Shown here: positions 17,044 through 26,741 of the stretch, one piece after another
Layout: each line of letters starts with the position of its first letter
Numbering within the stretch: position 1 is the first letter of the stretch
Assembly (NCBI RefSeq): GCF_009649785.1
Contig: NZ_WJOK01000025.1
Span: 1 to 64,000, forward strand
Length of the DNA stretch: 64,000 bases
Source of the DNA: Agrobacterium tumefaciens
GTDB lineage: Bacteria > Pseudomonadota > Alphaproteobacteria > Rhizobiales > Rhizobiaceae
Direction: 5' to 3'
Program-made: the position numbers and the translations under genes
Notes under the pieces: model-generated
What the model saw: only the letters and a program-made list of their open reading frames with translations
The model's database searches: none
What the model was told of the DNA's origin: nothing

Positions 17044-19287
17044 ATGAGCGAACTAATTTTTAACGGCGATCGGCCGATCCAGTCCCCAAGTGAAGACCAG
17101 TTTGGATTTGCAGCGCTTGCCGAACGCATCGCCGCATCTCTGACCTCGCAAGCGGCATACAAGGGCTTCGTGTTGGGCCTTGAGGGAAGGTGGGGCTCCG
17201 GCAAATCGAGCTTGCTCGCGCTGACATTGGCCAAGCTCCGCGGATGGATCGGGCTAAGGTCGCGGCCGTCGAGTTCAGGCCGTGGTTGATCGGTGACCGC
17301 GATCAATTGTTGACGGCTTTATTCGAAGACCTGGCCAAGGCCATTGCCGAACTCCAAAAGGCCCGCGGTGACGCCAGCGGCGTTAACAAGCGCGCCGCCG
17401 GCGATGTCGTTGATCAGGTGCGCAGTTTCGCCCGGCATCTAGGCCCGGTTGGGAAGCTTGCCGGATTGGCCGGCCTCGTTCTTCCCGGGGCATCCGCAGC
17501 TGGGAGCATATTGGAAACTATTGCCGCTGCGGCTTCCGAGCAGACGCAAGCGCCGACCTTGGTCGCGCAGAAGGAGAAGCTGGCTTCAGCCTTGCTCGAT
17601 CTCGACTGCCGGATCGTCGTCGCGATCGATGATGTCGATCGTCTCGAGCCGGCGGAAGTCGCCGAATTGTTGCGGCTTGTTCGTTCTGTCGCCGACTTCC
17701 CCAGTGTCTCCTACCTCCTCTGCTATGATGGGGTCACACTCGCCCATGCGATCGAAACTGGCACAGGCGTCTCAAGCGGCACGGCTTACTTGGAGAAAAT
17801 CGTCCAGACCGAAGTCGCCGTGCCGAGGCCAGAATCCTTTGCTCTCAGACGTTGGTTCACCAAGGAGCTTCAGACCTTCATGACCTGCGATGAATCGCGG
17901 GTCTCGGATCTGCAGCAGGTTATCGACGAGACGGGTGGCCGCGTATTCAAGAACCCGCGTGCGGTCATCCGCGTTCTCGACAGCCTCAGGGTCTTCTGGC
18001 CGAGCTTGGCCGAACGCGTTGATACGCCGGATCTTGTCTGGCTTCGGCTTATTGCAGTCGGGTCTCCCTTTTTACCGCTGGGTCGAGGAGTACCTGGTCG
18101 AGTTTGCGGCTTTGAGCAGCGGCCGGAGTCGCGTTTCGGACGAAGAACGGCTCGCTCAGACGCAAGCGATGGATGCGGCACTGGAAAGGGACGGCTCGAC
18201 ATGGGAGGCGATGCAGTACGAGCTGGATCGACATCTTCCAGGTATCGACCTTTATAATTTCAGAGAGGAGAAGGATACTCGGATCTTCTCACCGGATGAT
18301 CGCGGTGGCTTGGCCCAAGCCGCCAGATACAAGCGACTTGCCAGCCCAAGCCATGCGCGTATTTACTTTACGCTGGTCCCTCCGATCGACGGCGTTTCCG
18401 AGCTCGACGCCGACAGGTTGATCGAAGCGGCGGGCAAGGGGAGGGCGGAAGTCGCGGCATTTCTTGTCGAAAGCGATCGTCACAAAGGTGATGCGGGCGC
18501 CTCTAAAGCAGAACGCTTGGTCGATCAACTCCGCTTCACCCCCCTCGAATTGCTCAAAGCCTGGCCAGTGGAAACTCTAATTGAAGGCATGGTAGACGCG
18601 GCGGATGACCTCGCAGAGGACAAGAGCGGGCGGGAATGGGGCCAGCCGCATATCTGGTTCCTGATGCAAAAGGTCCTAAGGCAGATCCAGGCTGCGACGC
18701 CTGCTCGGTACGATGCGGCGCTTGCGTCGGTGTTCGAAACAGGCGCGTCGATGGGTTTTCTCACCGAGATTTTCCGGCGGGAAACGTTCGGGCATGGATA
18801 TTACGGTGACAGGGCGAGCCCTTATGATCGACTGATGACGGCCGAGGCTTACGAGGCTGCTCGCATTATCATGTTGCGGCGATACTCCAAGCTTGACATC
18901 GACGGTATCGAGCCAAGCCCATATGCATCGTTAATGCTTGCTTGGTCCCAGGGCGGAGCTCGGGACGAAGTGATGCAGAAGGTCGCCGCGCGGGCCAACA
19001 ACGAAACTTGGCTCCTCCGGTTCCTTCAATCACTCTATGGGCCAAGGTCAACTCTATCACGTGGGGCAGTGGAAACTTTCTTTGCGTCCCCTGTCGCCGT
19101 TATCCGCCAAGTGTTTTCTCTGGCTCGCAGTGGCAACGAGCAGGCGAGGGACATCATCAGTTCCTTCCTTGCTAACAACCATGCGGATGAAGATGAAATC
19201 GAGGCCATCTTCACGGACTGGGAAGCGGGTACCAGTCTACCGGAAAGCCAGCTCGAACGGGAAAGTGACGACGCCGACGCAGAATGA
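17044..19287 (+). pseudogene. KAP-family P-loop NTPase, two frameshifts
   Basis: KAP proteins are P-loop NTPases, some linked to phage defence or membrane functions. The protein is spread over three pieces: 17044 to about 17240 with Walker A LEGRWGSGKSSLLAL; then about 17240-18065 in the frame one base back, with VEFRPWLIGDRDQLL and Walker B IVVAIDDVDRLEP; then about 18065-19287 back in the first frame (FYRWVEEYLVEF onward). The shifts compensate: one base missing near 17240, one extra near 18065, close to the run CCCTTTTTACC. Together they would give about 747 residues. Either the gene is dead or the sequence has two errors. It ends 2 bases from the convergent integrase gene. Confidence 0.8.
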
Positions 19288-19289
19288 TC

Positions 19290-20444
19290 TTAAAGTAATC
19301 TCGCCGCCCGTCCGCTGCGACGGGTCGAATTATTGTAATACTTCGATGCTTGCTGGATCGATTGGTGGCGTGATTGCTCCATCGCTTCGGCGAGAGGTAT
19401 CCCTCTATTCGCTGCCTCGGTCAAATACCCTGACCTCAGGCCATGCGCGGAAAACTCTCCAGGCTCCAACCCAGCCATCTCCGCCCGCTGCTTGACGATC
19501 AGATTGATCGACTGCGGGTCGAGCTCGCGCCGCGAGACAGTGCCCCAGCGCCCGATTCTCCGAAACACGCTCCCGCTGTCGATCTTGGCCGCAATCATCC
19601 ATGCCGTCAGCGCCTCCACCGGACGGCCGGTCAGATAGACGACATCGTCCTGCTCGCCGTTGGTCGTTTTGGTCCGGCCGAGATGGATCGCGAGAGAGGG
19701 GAGGGGAGGGCCACCCGGAACCTCGATCGGCGTCTCCTCGGTCAGCTGCTCGACCCGCAATCCGGCGATCTCGCTGCGCCGGCGGCCGCCGGAGGCGAAG
19801 GCGACCATCAGGATGGCCCGGTCACGCAGATCTCGCAGGTTTTCGGTGGCGCAGGTCGCCAGCAGTTTTGCAAGGACATCGCCCGTGACCGCCTTGGCAC
19901 TCTTGCGGCTCCGCTTCCGCGGCACGGCACGCACGGCCAGCCGGATCGCCGACTTGAGGGGAGGGGAGACGAAGGCGCCATCGAGGCCGCGCCATTTTGT
20001 CAGCGTCGACCAATTCGCCAGCCGCCGGCGCACCGTCGACGGCGCATGCGGCCCGGTCGATTTCAGAAAACCTTGGCTGCGCAGGTTCTCGTCGACATCT
20101 GCTGGCATCCCATGGTCGGGATCGCTGGCCCGCTTTTGCGGATCCCACAAATGCTGCGCGACAAATTTCAAAAGCAGTGCCTCGGGGGCTGGCCAAGGCA
20201 GCGATCGTTTTGTGGCGGCGAGCGCCCACGCTTCGATATAGGCGAGGTCGGAGGTGATGGCGCGCAGCGTGTTGGCGCCCATGCCTTCGTTGACCAGATG
20301 CCGGAGAGTGTCGATGTCCTTGTCGGTGAGAAGCTCGGCAAGCTCGTCGCGACGATCGATCGGTAGGACGGAGGCGATGGTGTCGAGTTCCACGGCCCGA
20401 CGCTCGACACCGGTCAGGCTCGCTGTCTTTCTGGCGGAAGCCAT
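19290..20444 (-). CDS. Tyrosine-type site-specific integrase
   Basis: A 384-residue tyrosine recombinase. An N-terminal SAM-like core-binding region (LADLVNEG-type helices, residues about 30-170) precedes the catalytic domain with RDRAILMVAFASGGRRRSEIAGLRVEQL (first Arg), HGLRSGYLTEAA (H-x-x-R) and SRHQSIQQASKYYNN (His, then nucleophilic Tyr). It probably integrates or excises a mobile region. Its start overlaps the stop of the small gene upstream by one base, so the two form an operon. A related integrase 3' end lies at 16.6 kb, across the KAP gene. Confidence 0.93.
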   Translation of the reverse strand: MASARKTASLTGVERRAVELDTIASVLPIDRRDELAELLTDKDIDTLRHLVNEGMGANTLRAITSDLAYIEAWALAATKRSLPWPAPEALLLKFVAQHLWDPQKRASDPDHGMPADVDENLRSQGFLKSTGPHAPSTVRRRLANWSTLTKWRGLDGAFVSPPLKSAIRLAVRAVPRKRSRKSAKAVTGDVLAKLLATCATENLRDLRDRAILMVAFASGGRRRSEIAGLRVEQLTEETPIEVPGGPPLPSLAIHLGRTKTTNGEQDDVVYLTGRPVEALTAWMIAAKIDSGSVFRRIGRWGTVSRRELDPQSINLIVKQRAEMAGLEPGEFSAHGLRSGYLTEAANRGIPLAEAMEQSRHQSIQQASKYYNNSTRRSGRAARLL

Positions 20445-20731
20445 CAGGCCGTTTCAGCCTTCGGCCGCCAGCGTGCGATGATCTGTTCGATCTCGCTGCG
20501 ATAGTCGTAGGGGTATTCGACGTCCTCTTCTCGCGCCAGCCACGTGAAGATGGTCGCCATATCCTCGGACACCTCGCGATCGACATTGGCCAGATCGGTC
20601 AGATCAAAGCCGCCATGCACGTCGGCGTTCCACCAGGCGAGCAAAAAGTTGGCGACGCGGCGGCCTTGGCCGGTATCCTGATGGGCGATGTTGAGCAGCT
20701 TTTCGAGGGCGAAACGGACGCGATCTTCCAT
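20444..20731 (-). CDS. Small integrase-linked protein (DUF7673-like)
   Basis: A 95-residue soluble protein; the segment LLNIAHQDTGQGRRVANFLLAWWNA followed by GGFDLTDLANVD suggests the DUF7673 family, which I recognise from similar plasmid genes. No catalytic motif is visible. It is cotranscribed with the integrase (TGATG overlap), so a role linked to integration or element control is possible but not shown. Confidence 0.7.
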   Translation of the reverse strand: MEDRVRFALEKLLNIAHQDTGQGRRVANFLLAWWNADVHGGFDLTDLANVDREVSEDMATIFTWLAREEDVEYPYDYRSEIEQIIARWRPKAETA

Positions 20732-20939
20732 GGGAAATGCCTCTTTTGAGCGTGATTTGGCCCAGATTAGATGTGTCGATCGGCTTGATTGGGCGTGATC
20801 ACTTTCACTGTATAGATTGGCCGTTTAGTTTTCCATGATCGCCGGAATCTTCCTGAATGACTGGAAAGTGCCCATCGCGGTCCCTTAATGCAACTAAACC
20901 CGAATTCGACGGGCGTAGCACAAGCCTTTAGTCGTCATT

Positions 20940-21362
20940 TCAAGTGCTCATCCGTAATGCCCGGGTTCCGAGCTGCGCGCCTGTCACGGCATCTATTCCG
21001 ATCGGCTCGATCTCGACGCCTGTTTCGACATCGACATAGCGGGCGAGGTCGCCGCCGCAATGCCGGTGCGCCCACGCCCCGATCATCATCAGCACCGGCA
21101 AGAAATCCCGGCCTGCATCCGTAAGGATGTATTCGTCGCGCGGGGGTTTTTCCGAATAGAGCCGTTTTTCAAGCAAGCCATCCTCCGTCAGCGCTTTGAG
21201 CCGTTTCGTTAGCATGGTCGGTACGATGCCGAGGCTTTTCCGGAACTGGTCGAAACGGGTTAGGCCTGCATGGGCGTCCCTGAGTACAAGAATGCTCCAT
21301 GCGTCGCCGACAGAATCGAGGCCGCGGGCAACGGGGCATTGTGGAATCGAACTATTTTTCAT
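20940..21362 (-). CDS. HxlR-family transcriptional regulator
   Basis: A 140-residue winged-helix regulator of the HxlR type: CPVARGLDSVGDAWSILVLRDA, RFDQFRKSLGIVPTMLTKRLKALTEDGLLEKR (recognition helix and wing) and DEYILTDAGRDFLPVL are family hallmarks. HxlR proteins often sense electrophiles or oxidants through an N-terminal Cys, here Cys9. It is divergent from an SDR gene across 86 bases that hold a strong inverted repeat, so it probably controls itself and the SDR. Confidence 0.93.
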   Translation of the reverse strand: MKNSSIPQCPVARGLDSVGDAWSILVLRDAHAGLTRFDQFRKSLGIVPTMLTKRLKALTEDGLLEKRLYSEKPPRDEYILTDAGRDFLPVLMMIGAWAHRHCGGDLARYVDVETGVEIEPIGIDAVTGAQLGTRALRMST

Positions 21363-21366
21363 TTAG

Positions 21367-21401
21367 TATCTTTTCGATAGTGACACGATATCGAAAAGAT
21401 A
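21367..21401. promoter_or_regulatory. Inverted repeat operator between HxlR and SDR genes
   Basis: TATCTTTTCGATA at 21367-21379 and its exact reverse complement TATCGAAAAGATA at 21389-21401, spacer 9 bases. It begins 5 bases upstream of the HxlR start codon, in the only regulatory region of both genes. A dimeric HxlR protein is the obvious candidate to bind it. Confidence 0.7.
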
Positions 21402-21448
21402 GTAACACAGGTTCAGACGATGATCCACACTTAATGAAAGCTGACGAC

Positions 21449-22261
21449 ATGACTAACAGAAACAACGGCGTTGCCCTGGTGACCGGCGCCTCCTCCGGTA
21501 TAGGGCTTGTAACGGCCAAATCCTTGGTCCAGGCCGGCTATCGTGTGTTCGGCACCAGCCGCAAGCCGGTGGCCAATCCGCAGGGCATCACAATGCTCAT
21601 CTGCGACGTGACGGACGAAGCCTCGGTACAGGCCCTGATTGCCGAGATCATCAAACTGGCCGGCCGCATCGACCTTGTCGTCAACAATGCAGGGGTAGGC
21701 CTGCTCGGCGGCGCGGAAGAGTCCTCCATCACTCAGGCTCAGCGTCTGTTCGACGTTAACGTCTTCGGCGTCGCCCGTGTCGTCAACGCAGTGCTGCCAG
21801 TTATGCGCAAGCAGAAAAGCGGGCGCATCGTCAACATGAGCTCGATCCTTGGGCTTATCCCATCACCGTACAACGCCTTCTACGCCTCGACCAAGCACGC
21901 AATCGAAGGCTATTCGGAATCGCTTGATCATGAGGTGCGCAGCTTCGGCATCCGTGTCGTGCTCGTGCAGCCTGGCGTGACACGCACCTCGTTCGAAGAA
22001 AATCTGACACGCGCAGATCAGCCGCTTCCTGTCTATCAGTCCGAGCGGATCCGTAGCGAAAACTTGATGCGCACGTGGGTTGAAAAAGGTGATGATCCCC
22101 AAGTCGTCGCCGACACGGTCGTAAAGGCTGCCACGGCGAAGAAGCCGAAGTTGCGTTATTCCGCTGGCAAGCAATCCGGCCAGGTACGCACCCTTCGCCG
22201 TTACCTTCCAGAACGGGTGATCGACGGCATCCTACGCAGGTTCAACGGCTTCGCCTCTTAG
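21449..22261 (+). CDS. Short-chain dehydrogenase/reductase (SDR)
   Basis: A classical SDR, probably an NADP(H)-dependent oxidoreductase. Cofactor motif VTGASSGIGLVTA, NNAGVG, and catalytic YNAFYASTKHAIEGYSE (Tyr-x3-Lys) with Ser in NMSSILG; PGVTRTSFEENL follows. 270 residues from ATG 21449. An in-frame ATG at 21434 is possible. The substrate is unknown. Likely regulated by the divergent HxlR protein; a nitroreductase gene follows, hinting at a small redox-stress unit. Confidence 0.93.
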   Translation: MTNRNNGVALVTGASSGIGLVTAKSLVQAGYRVFGTSRKPVANPQGITMLICDVTDEASVQALIAEIIKLAGRIDLVVNNAGVGLLGGAEESSITQAQRLFDVNVFGVARVVNAVLPVMRKQKSGRIVNMSSILGLIPSPYNAFYASTKHAIEGYSESLDHEVRSFGIRVVLVQPGVTRTSFEENLTRADQPLPVYQSERIRSENLMRTWVEKGDDPQVVADTVVKAATAKKPKLRYSAGKQSGQVRTLRRYLPERVIDGILRRFNGFAS

Positions 22262-22357
22262 GCTCAAGACGAGAACCCCGCCTCAATCACTCCCGAACCA
22301 GGCCCGCAACCCGGCGCTTGTGCCTATGCGCACGCCTGTTGTCCAAAGAGAAGCCCC

Positions 22358-22978
22358 ATGAACGTCATTTCCGCCATTGAAACTCGCCGGTCGTTCCGCC
22401 AGTTCGATCCAAACCATGAAATCACTGAGGCGGAGATCGAGCGATTGATCTCGCTCGCCATGCTGTCGCCAACGCCCGGCAACACCCAGCCCTGGCGCTT
22501 CGTCGTCGTTCGCGACAAGGATCTGCTCAGCCAAATCCGGGCAGCGTCCTACGATCAAGCGCAGGTCACGGATTCATCCCTGCTTGTGATCATGACAGCG
22601 GATCTTTCGGGGTGGAAAACCGAGCCGACCCGCTATGCCCGCTCTGCCGGACCGGAGATGGCGGAGAAGCTGGCAAATTCGATGATGCAGTTCTACATCG
22701 GTCGTGAATGGCTCCAACGTGACGACGCCATGAAATCCTCAGGTCTTGCCGCCATGACGCTGATGCTGGCCGCGCAAGAACTGGGCTATAGTTCCTGCCC
22801 GATGGGAGGCATCGATCTTGATGCCGTCGGCAAGCTCATCAACCTGCCTGACGATCATGCCATCTCAATGTTCGTGGCCATTGGAAAGCCTGTTGCCGAA
22901 GCTTGGCCACGGGGTGGACAATTGCCTATCGAGGAAGTGCTTGTGAGGGACAGTTTCCAGCGGAAAGCCTTGGGCTAA
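22358..22978 (+). CDS. Nitroreductase-family flavoprotein
   Basis: A 206-residue FMN-dependent nitroreductase: N-terminal IETRRSFRQFDPN, the FMN-binding MLSPTPGNTQPWRFVVVRD, and ELGYSSCPMGGIDLDAV near the C-terminus. Such enzymes reduce nitro groups and quinones with NAD(P)H. It lies 96 bases after the SDR gene on the same strand, so cotranscription under HxlR control is likely. The transposition module begins about 150 bases later. Confidence 0.93.
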   Translation: MNVISAIETRRSFRQFDPNHEITEAEIERLISLAMLSPTPGNTQPWRFVVVRDKDLLSQIRAASYDQAQVTDSSLLVIMTADLSGWKTEPTRYARSAGPEMAEKLANSMMQFYIGREWLQRDDAMKSSGLAAMTLMLAAQELGYSSCPMGGIDLDAVGKLINLPDDHAISMFVAIGKPVAEAWPRGGQLPIEEVLVRDSFQRKALG

Positions 22979-23129
22979 TGCATTTCGATTTATGCGGCTT
23001 ACAAATGCGCGGTAGGCGTGTTGCTGCGCACTTCGCTACGCAGTGTCTTCCTACTGTCATGCTCGACGAGCATTCTGAGATCTGCTGCGATTGATATTGG
23101 CCAAGCCAATTTTCGCCTGGGAGGTCTCA

Positions 23130-24767
23130 ATGGCGCAGACACCCAAAGGGGTTCCTATCAGCGAGACGGCTTGGCAGAAGGCGTTGGCTCGCGAGGCTGT
23201 CATTCGTCCTCTCGCTTTCGGCGGGGCGCTGAGCGTCTCGGAGAGATCTTCCGCGTGCAGGCAATTGGGTATCAGACCATCGCGATTATATCAGTTACTT
23301 AGCCAATTTCGGCGAAAGCCTGTCACCAGTTCGTTGCTGGATGAGACGCCGGGCCCTAAGAAGGGGAGGCGGCTGCTATCTCCAGAACAAGAAGCGGCTG
23401 TCACTCATGCCATCCAGGAAACCTATTGCTGCCGTGAGCGGCCGACAGTCACCGCCGTCCACGACCATGTTCGATTAGTTTGCCGCGAGCGAAACCTGCC
23501 GGCCCCCTCCTGGAAGGCGGTCAAGGCTCGCATCGATCAGGCCGATCGGCAAAAGCTGATCAAAGCCCGAGAGGGCGCACCGGCCGCACGTCAGCGCTTC
23601 TCCGCCGTCGTCGGTGAATATTCTGCAGAGCATGCGATGGAGATTGTGCAGATCGATCACACGTTGGTCGATCTTTTCGTCGTTGATGCTGTAAACCGCC
23701 AGCCGCTACAGCGTCCCTGGCTGACCTTGGCAATCGACATCGCCAGCCGCACGGTGGCCGGCTTCTACCTGAGCCTTGAGCACCCATCGTCAACATCCGT
23801 CGCCTTGGCCATTCGGCACATGGTTTTGCCGAAGGCTTCGTGGCTTGCGGAGCGGAACGTGGTCGGCGACTGGCCCGTGCATGGTTTGCCTACCGCCATT
23901 CATCTCGACAATGCTCGAGAGTTTCGGGGAAAAGCGCTCGACTGGGGAGCTGCCGAGCACGGCATCAACCTCATTCATCGACCGGTTGCTCGCCCACATT
24001 ACGGTGGTCACATCGAGCGGCTTATCGGTACGATGATGGGAGCCGTTCACTTTCTGCCCGGTTCAACCTCGAGTGATATAAGCGCTCGTGGCGACTACGA
24101 CCCCCAAAAACATGCTGTCATGACCTTTGACGAGCTGGAGCGATGGCTCACCCTCGAGATCGTCGGCCGCTATCACGCCGATATTCACCGTGCGCTGAAA
24201 ATTCCACCACGCCTGGCTTGGGAAGATAGCGTCCTTGCGCGTCGGGAGCCTTTGAGGCTTCCCTACGACGAACACCGTTTCGTCCTGGATTTCCTACCGT
24301 TTGAGGAACGTGTCGTCCGCCGCGACGGACTGCATTTATTCGGCCTCAAATATTGGGACGATATCCTGAGCCCCTGGACCGGTGCGCCGGACAAGATGCG
24401 GGTTCGTTACGATCCTCGCGATATTTCCTGCGTGTTCGTCGACGGGCCAAACGGCGAGAGCTGGCCGGTACGGTTCGCAGACCTCGGCCGGCCGCGGGTC
24501 ACGCTCGGGGAGCACCGGCAGGCCGTGGCCGCTTTGAGGGCTCGTGGTCTGCAATCGGTTGATGATCACCTGATCTTCGAGACCATCGAAGCCCAGCGAC
24601 GGATTGTCGAGATGGCAGGTCGTCAAACGCGGAGCGTCCGCCGGGGAGCCGAGCGGCAGTTGAGGGCACTGGCGGCGACCGATCGGCAGCAGGCGGAAAT
24701 CACCGATGATGTAGACGGAGATGATTTCTTCGATTTGGCACCGTTGTCGGTGGAGGAATGGTCATGA
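23130..24767 (+). CDS. tniA: TniA, DDE-type (Mu-like) transposase
   Basis: The catalytic transposase. A Mu/IS481-like integrase core with D in VQIDHTLVDLF, D in IHLDNAREFRG and E in GGHIERLIGTMMG, preceded by helix-turn-helix regions (SACRQLGIRPSRLYQLLSQF) and followed by a Mu C-terminal beta-barrel domain (RYDPRDISCVFVDGPNGE). 545 residues from ATG 23130, with GGGAGG 6 bases upstream. The stop overlaps the tniB start (ATGA). Confidence 0.95.
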   Translation: MAQTPKGVPISETAWQKALAREAVIRPLAFGGALSVSERSSACRQLGIRPSRLYQLLSQFRRKPVTSSLLDETPGPKKGRRLLSPEQEAAVTHAIQETYCCRERPTVTAVHDHVRLVCRERNLPAPSWKAVKARIDQADRQKLIKAREGAPAARQRFSAVVGEYSAEHAMEIVQIDHTLVDLFVVDAVNRQPLQRPWLTLAIDIASRTVAGFYLSLEHPSSTSVALAIRHMVLPKASWLAERNVVGDWPVHGLPTAIHLDNAREFRGKALDWGAAEHGINLIHRPVARPHYGGHIERLIGTMMGAVHFLPGSTSSDISARGDYDPQKHAVMTFDELERWLTLEIVGRYHADIHRALKIPPRLAWEDSVLARREPLRLPYDEHRFVLDFLPFEERVVRRDGLHLFGLKYWDDILSPWTGAPDKMRVRYDPRDISCVFVDGPNGESWPVRFADLGRPRVTLGEHRQAVAALRARGLQSVDDHLIFETIEAQRRIVEMAGRQTRSVRRGAERQLRALAATDRQQAEITDDVDGDDFFDLAPLSVEEWS

Positions 24768-25680
24768 CGGTATATTCCCATCTGCTGCCTGCCTATCGCC
24801 AGTATGCCGAGATGGAGATTGAAGAACGGATCGCCTGGATCCGTGCAGATCGTTGGTTTGAAACAGCCGATGCGAGGGCTGCGCTGGCGAGGCTTGAGGA
24901 TCTGCTCTCCTATCCGCCACGGGATCGAATGCCCTGTCTGCTTCTCTACGGCGATACCGGTATGGGAAAGACCAAGATCATCCGAAAGTTTCTCCGGAAT
25001 CACCAGCCCGTCTTCGATCGTGGAACGGGTGTGACGAGTATGCCGGTCGTGGCGATGCAGATGCCCGCCGAACCCGTCGAGCGCGATGTCTACGGTGAAC
25101 TCCTCAATGCATTAAGTGCACCGGGTCCAAGCGGAGACGCGACCTACCGACTGAAGACTACGTGCCGGACCCTGATGCGAAGGATGGGGGTACGGATGCT
25201 GATCATCGATGAGATCCATGCCATGTTGACCGGGACATATCGGCAGCAACGGGTCTTCCTCAACGTCATCCGCTTTCTGGCGAATGATCTGAAAGTGCCG
25301 TTGATCTGCGCCGGCACCGATCTCGCCCGGCAGGCTTTGTTGACGGATCCGCAGCTTGCCGAAAGGTTCGAGGCCATCCACCTGAAGCGCTGGTCCAACA
25401 CGCAGCAGCTCGCCCAATTGCTCGCAAGTCTCGGGAGTATCCTGCCTCTGCGCGAGCCATCCCAGCTTGGCACCGCAGCGGTGCGCTGCAAGGTGCTGGA
25501 TATGACCGACGGCGTTCGGTTCGAATATTTCGCCTGATCGAGACGGTAGCGGTCGAAGCCGTCCGGAATGGGAATGAGAAGATTACCTTGGAGAGCTTCG
25601 ACGCGGACAACCTTGTCCTACCTTTGGTCGCGATGGCGCGGCGCACTGAAGGGCGCCTGCGGCGACATGCAAGCTCGTGA
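24764..25680 (+). pseudogene. tniB: TniB, AAA ATPase transposition regulator, frameshifted
   Basis: TniB is the ATPase that helps choose targets and activates the transposase. The first 258 residues are normal: Walker A LLYGDTGMGKTKIIRKF and Walker B MLIIDEIHAML. Near 25517 one base seems lost: the frame ends at a stop at 25537, while the frame one base back continues the family sequence (RIFRLIETVAVEAVRNGNEKI) to 25680, right at the tniQ start. Restoring one base, probably an NCG codon after GGCGTT, would give about 305 residues. The truncated form may still fold as an ATPase. ATG 24764 has GGAGG 7 bases upstream. Confidence 0.85.
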
Positions 25681-26741
25681 GACCGGTGCGGCTGCTGGCG
25701 ATCGCCCCACGACCCTTTGAGGATGAACTTCTAAGCAGTTGGCGTTGGCGGGTCGCGAGCCAGTACTCAAGCTCGCCACGGCAGATCGAGAACTGGATAC
25801 GTGGCTCTTGGGACGTCTCGAAGCCGCATCTCCTCAGTGATGATATCCCGGCCGAACAATCCACAACCCGCTTATGGGCCCTGGCCTGTCGCCTGAAGCA
25901 AGCAGATGTGGAGCGTCTGTCTCTGCACAATACCGGGCGCAGCGGGGCGTCTTTCGTTTACGATCCCGCCCATCGAGGCGTTTGCCCGACATGCCTGGAT
26001 GAAGATGCAGAGAAGGGGAGGGACCACTATTGCCGACGATCTTGGGTATGCGTCGAAGCAATTGTCTGCACCCGGCACAAGATTGGCCTCGAGATTAACT
26101 GCGGCGGCTGTTTCCGCACTGGTCTGTTTCAGTTCCGGTCCACACCTGCCGGCGTTGTCAGACTGTTTTGCCGTGATTGCGATACCATTGTCTCGGCGCG
26201 GAGGTTTCGACGCCGCGATCAAACAGACCTGCTGCAGGTTGCCTCGTTTCTCGGCGAGGCCATCGGCAAGGGCGGGTTGGAGTTTGAACGCATTGAAACG
26301 GCAAGCCGGTTTCTCTGGTCGCCGCGACCGGAGGGGATGCCATACATCGCCGAGCTGGGCTTATCGCTGCCTTATGGTCAACGGCCATCAGTCACGGCAG
26401 GCGCGGCACCGCTGGCCAGCCTTCCACCGGCATGGCGAGCCGTGACCATTACGGCTATTTCCGACCTCCTCTTTGAGGAAACCGCCAAGAAGCCTCTACT
26501 CTCGGCCTCTTTCCGTGAAGCCTTCCGGCAATTCGAGCGCGGGCCGGTCCCCGTGTATCATCAGGCGCCTCCTCAAAGGCTGGCCGCGTCAGTCCTAAAT
26601 GTCCGTGCGGAAGCCGAATACCGGCAGTTGGCACGTGACATCATCCAAAGCGAAGGCTGGAAATCTCTGCCAGCCAAGCCAGGGCGAGCAAGAAACCGGG
26701 CAATCGGCAAGCTGATGCTAAGCGCCCTCAATAACGAATGA
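25677..26741 (+). CDS. tniQ: TniQ, zinc-finger transposition targeting protein
   Basis: A TniQ/TnsD-type protein. The N-terminus PRPFEDELLSSWRWRVA is the family signature, and zinc-binding motifs are visible: CPTCLDEDAEKGRDHYCRR, CTRHKIGLEINC and CRDC. TniQ links target DNA to the AAA protein in this transposon group. 354 residues. The start is GTG at 25677, overlapping the end of the restored tniB frame (GTGA). Its 3' end overlaps the convergent resolvase gene by 14 bases. Confidence 0.92.
   Translation: MRPVRLLAIAPRPFEDELLSSWRWRVASQYSSSPRQIENWIRGSWDVSKPHLLSDDIPAEQSTTRLWALACRLKQADVERLSLHNTGRSGASFVYDPAHRGVCPTCLDEDAEKGRDHYCRRSWVCVEAIVCTRHKIGLEINCGGCFRTGLFQFRSTPAGVVRLFCRDCDTIVSARRFRRRDQTDLLQVASFLGEAIGKGGLEFERIETASRFLWSPRPEGMPYIAELGLSLPYGQRPSVTAGAAPLASLPPAWRAVTITAISDLLFEETAKKPLLSASFREAFRQFERGPVPVYHQAPPQRLAASVLNVRAEAEYRQLARDIIQSEGWKSLPAKPGRARNRAIGKLMLSALNNE

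Noticed and set aside
23050-23080. TGTCATGCTCGACGAGCATT as left terminal repeat of the tni element
   Set aside because: It starts like Tn402-family ends and contains a small dyad, but I found no matching inverted copy on the right side and no target duplication.
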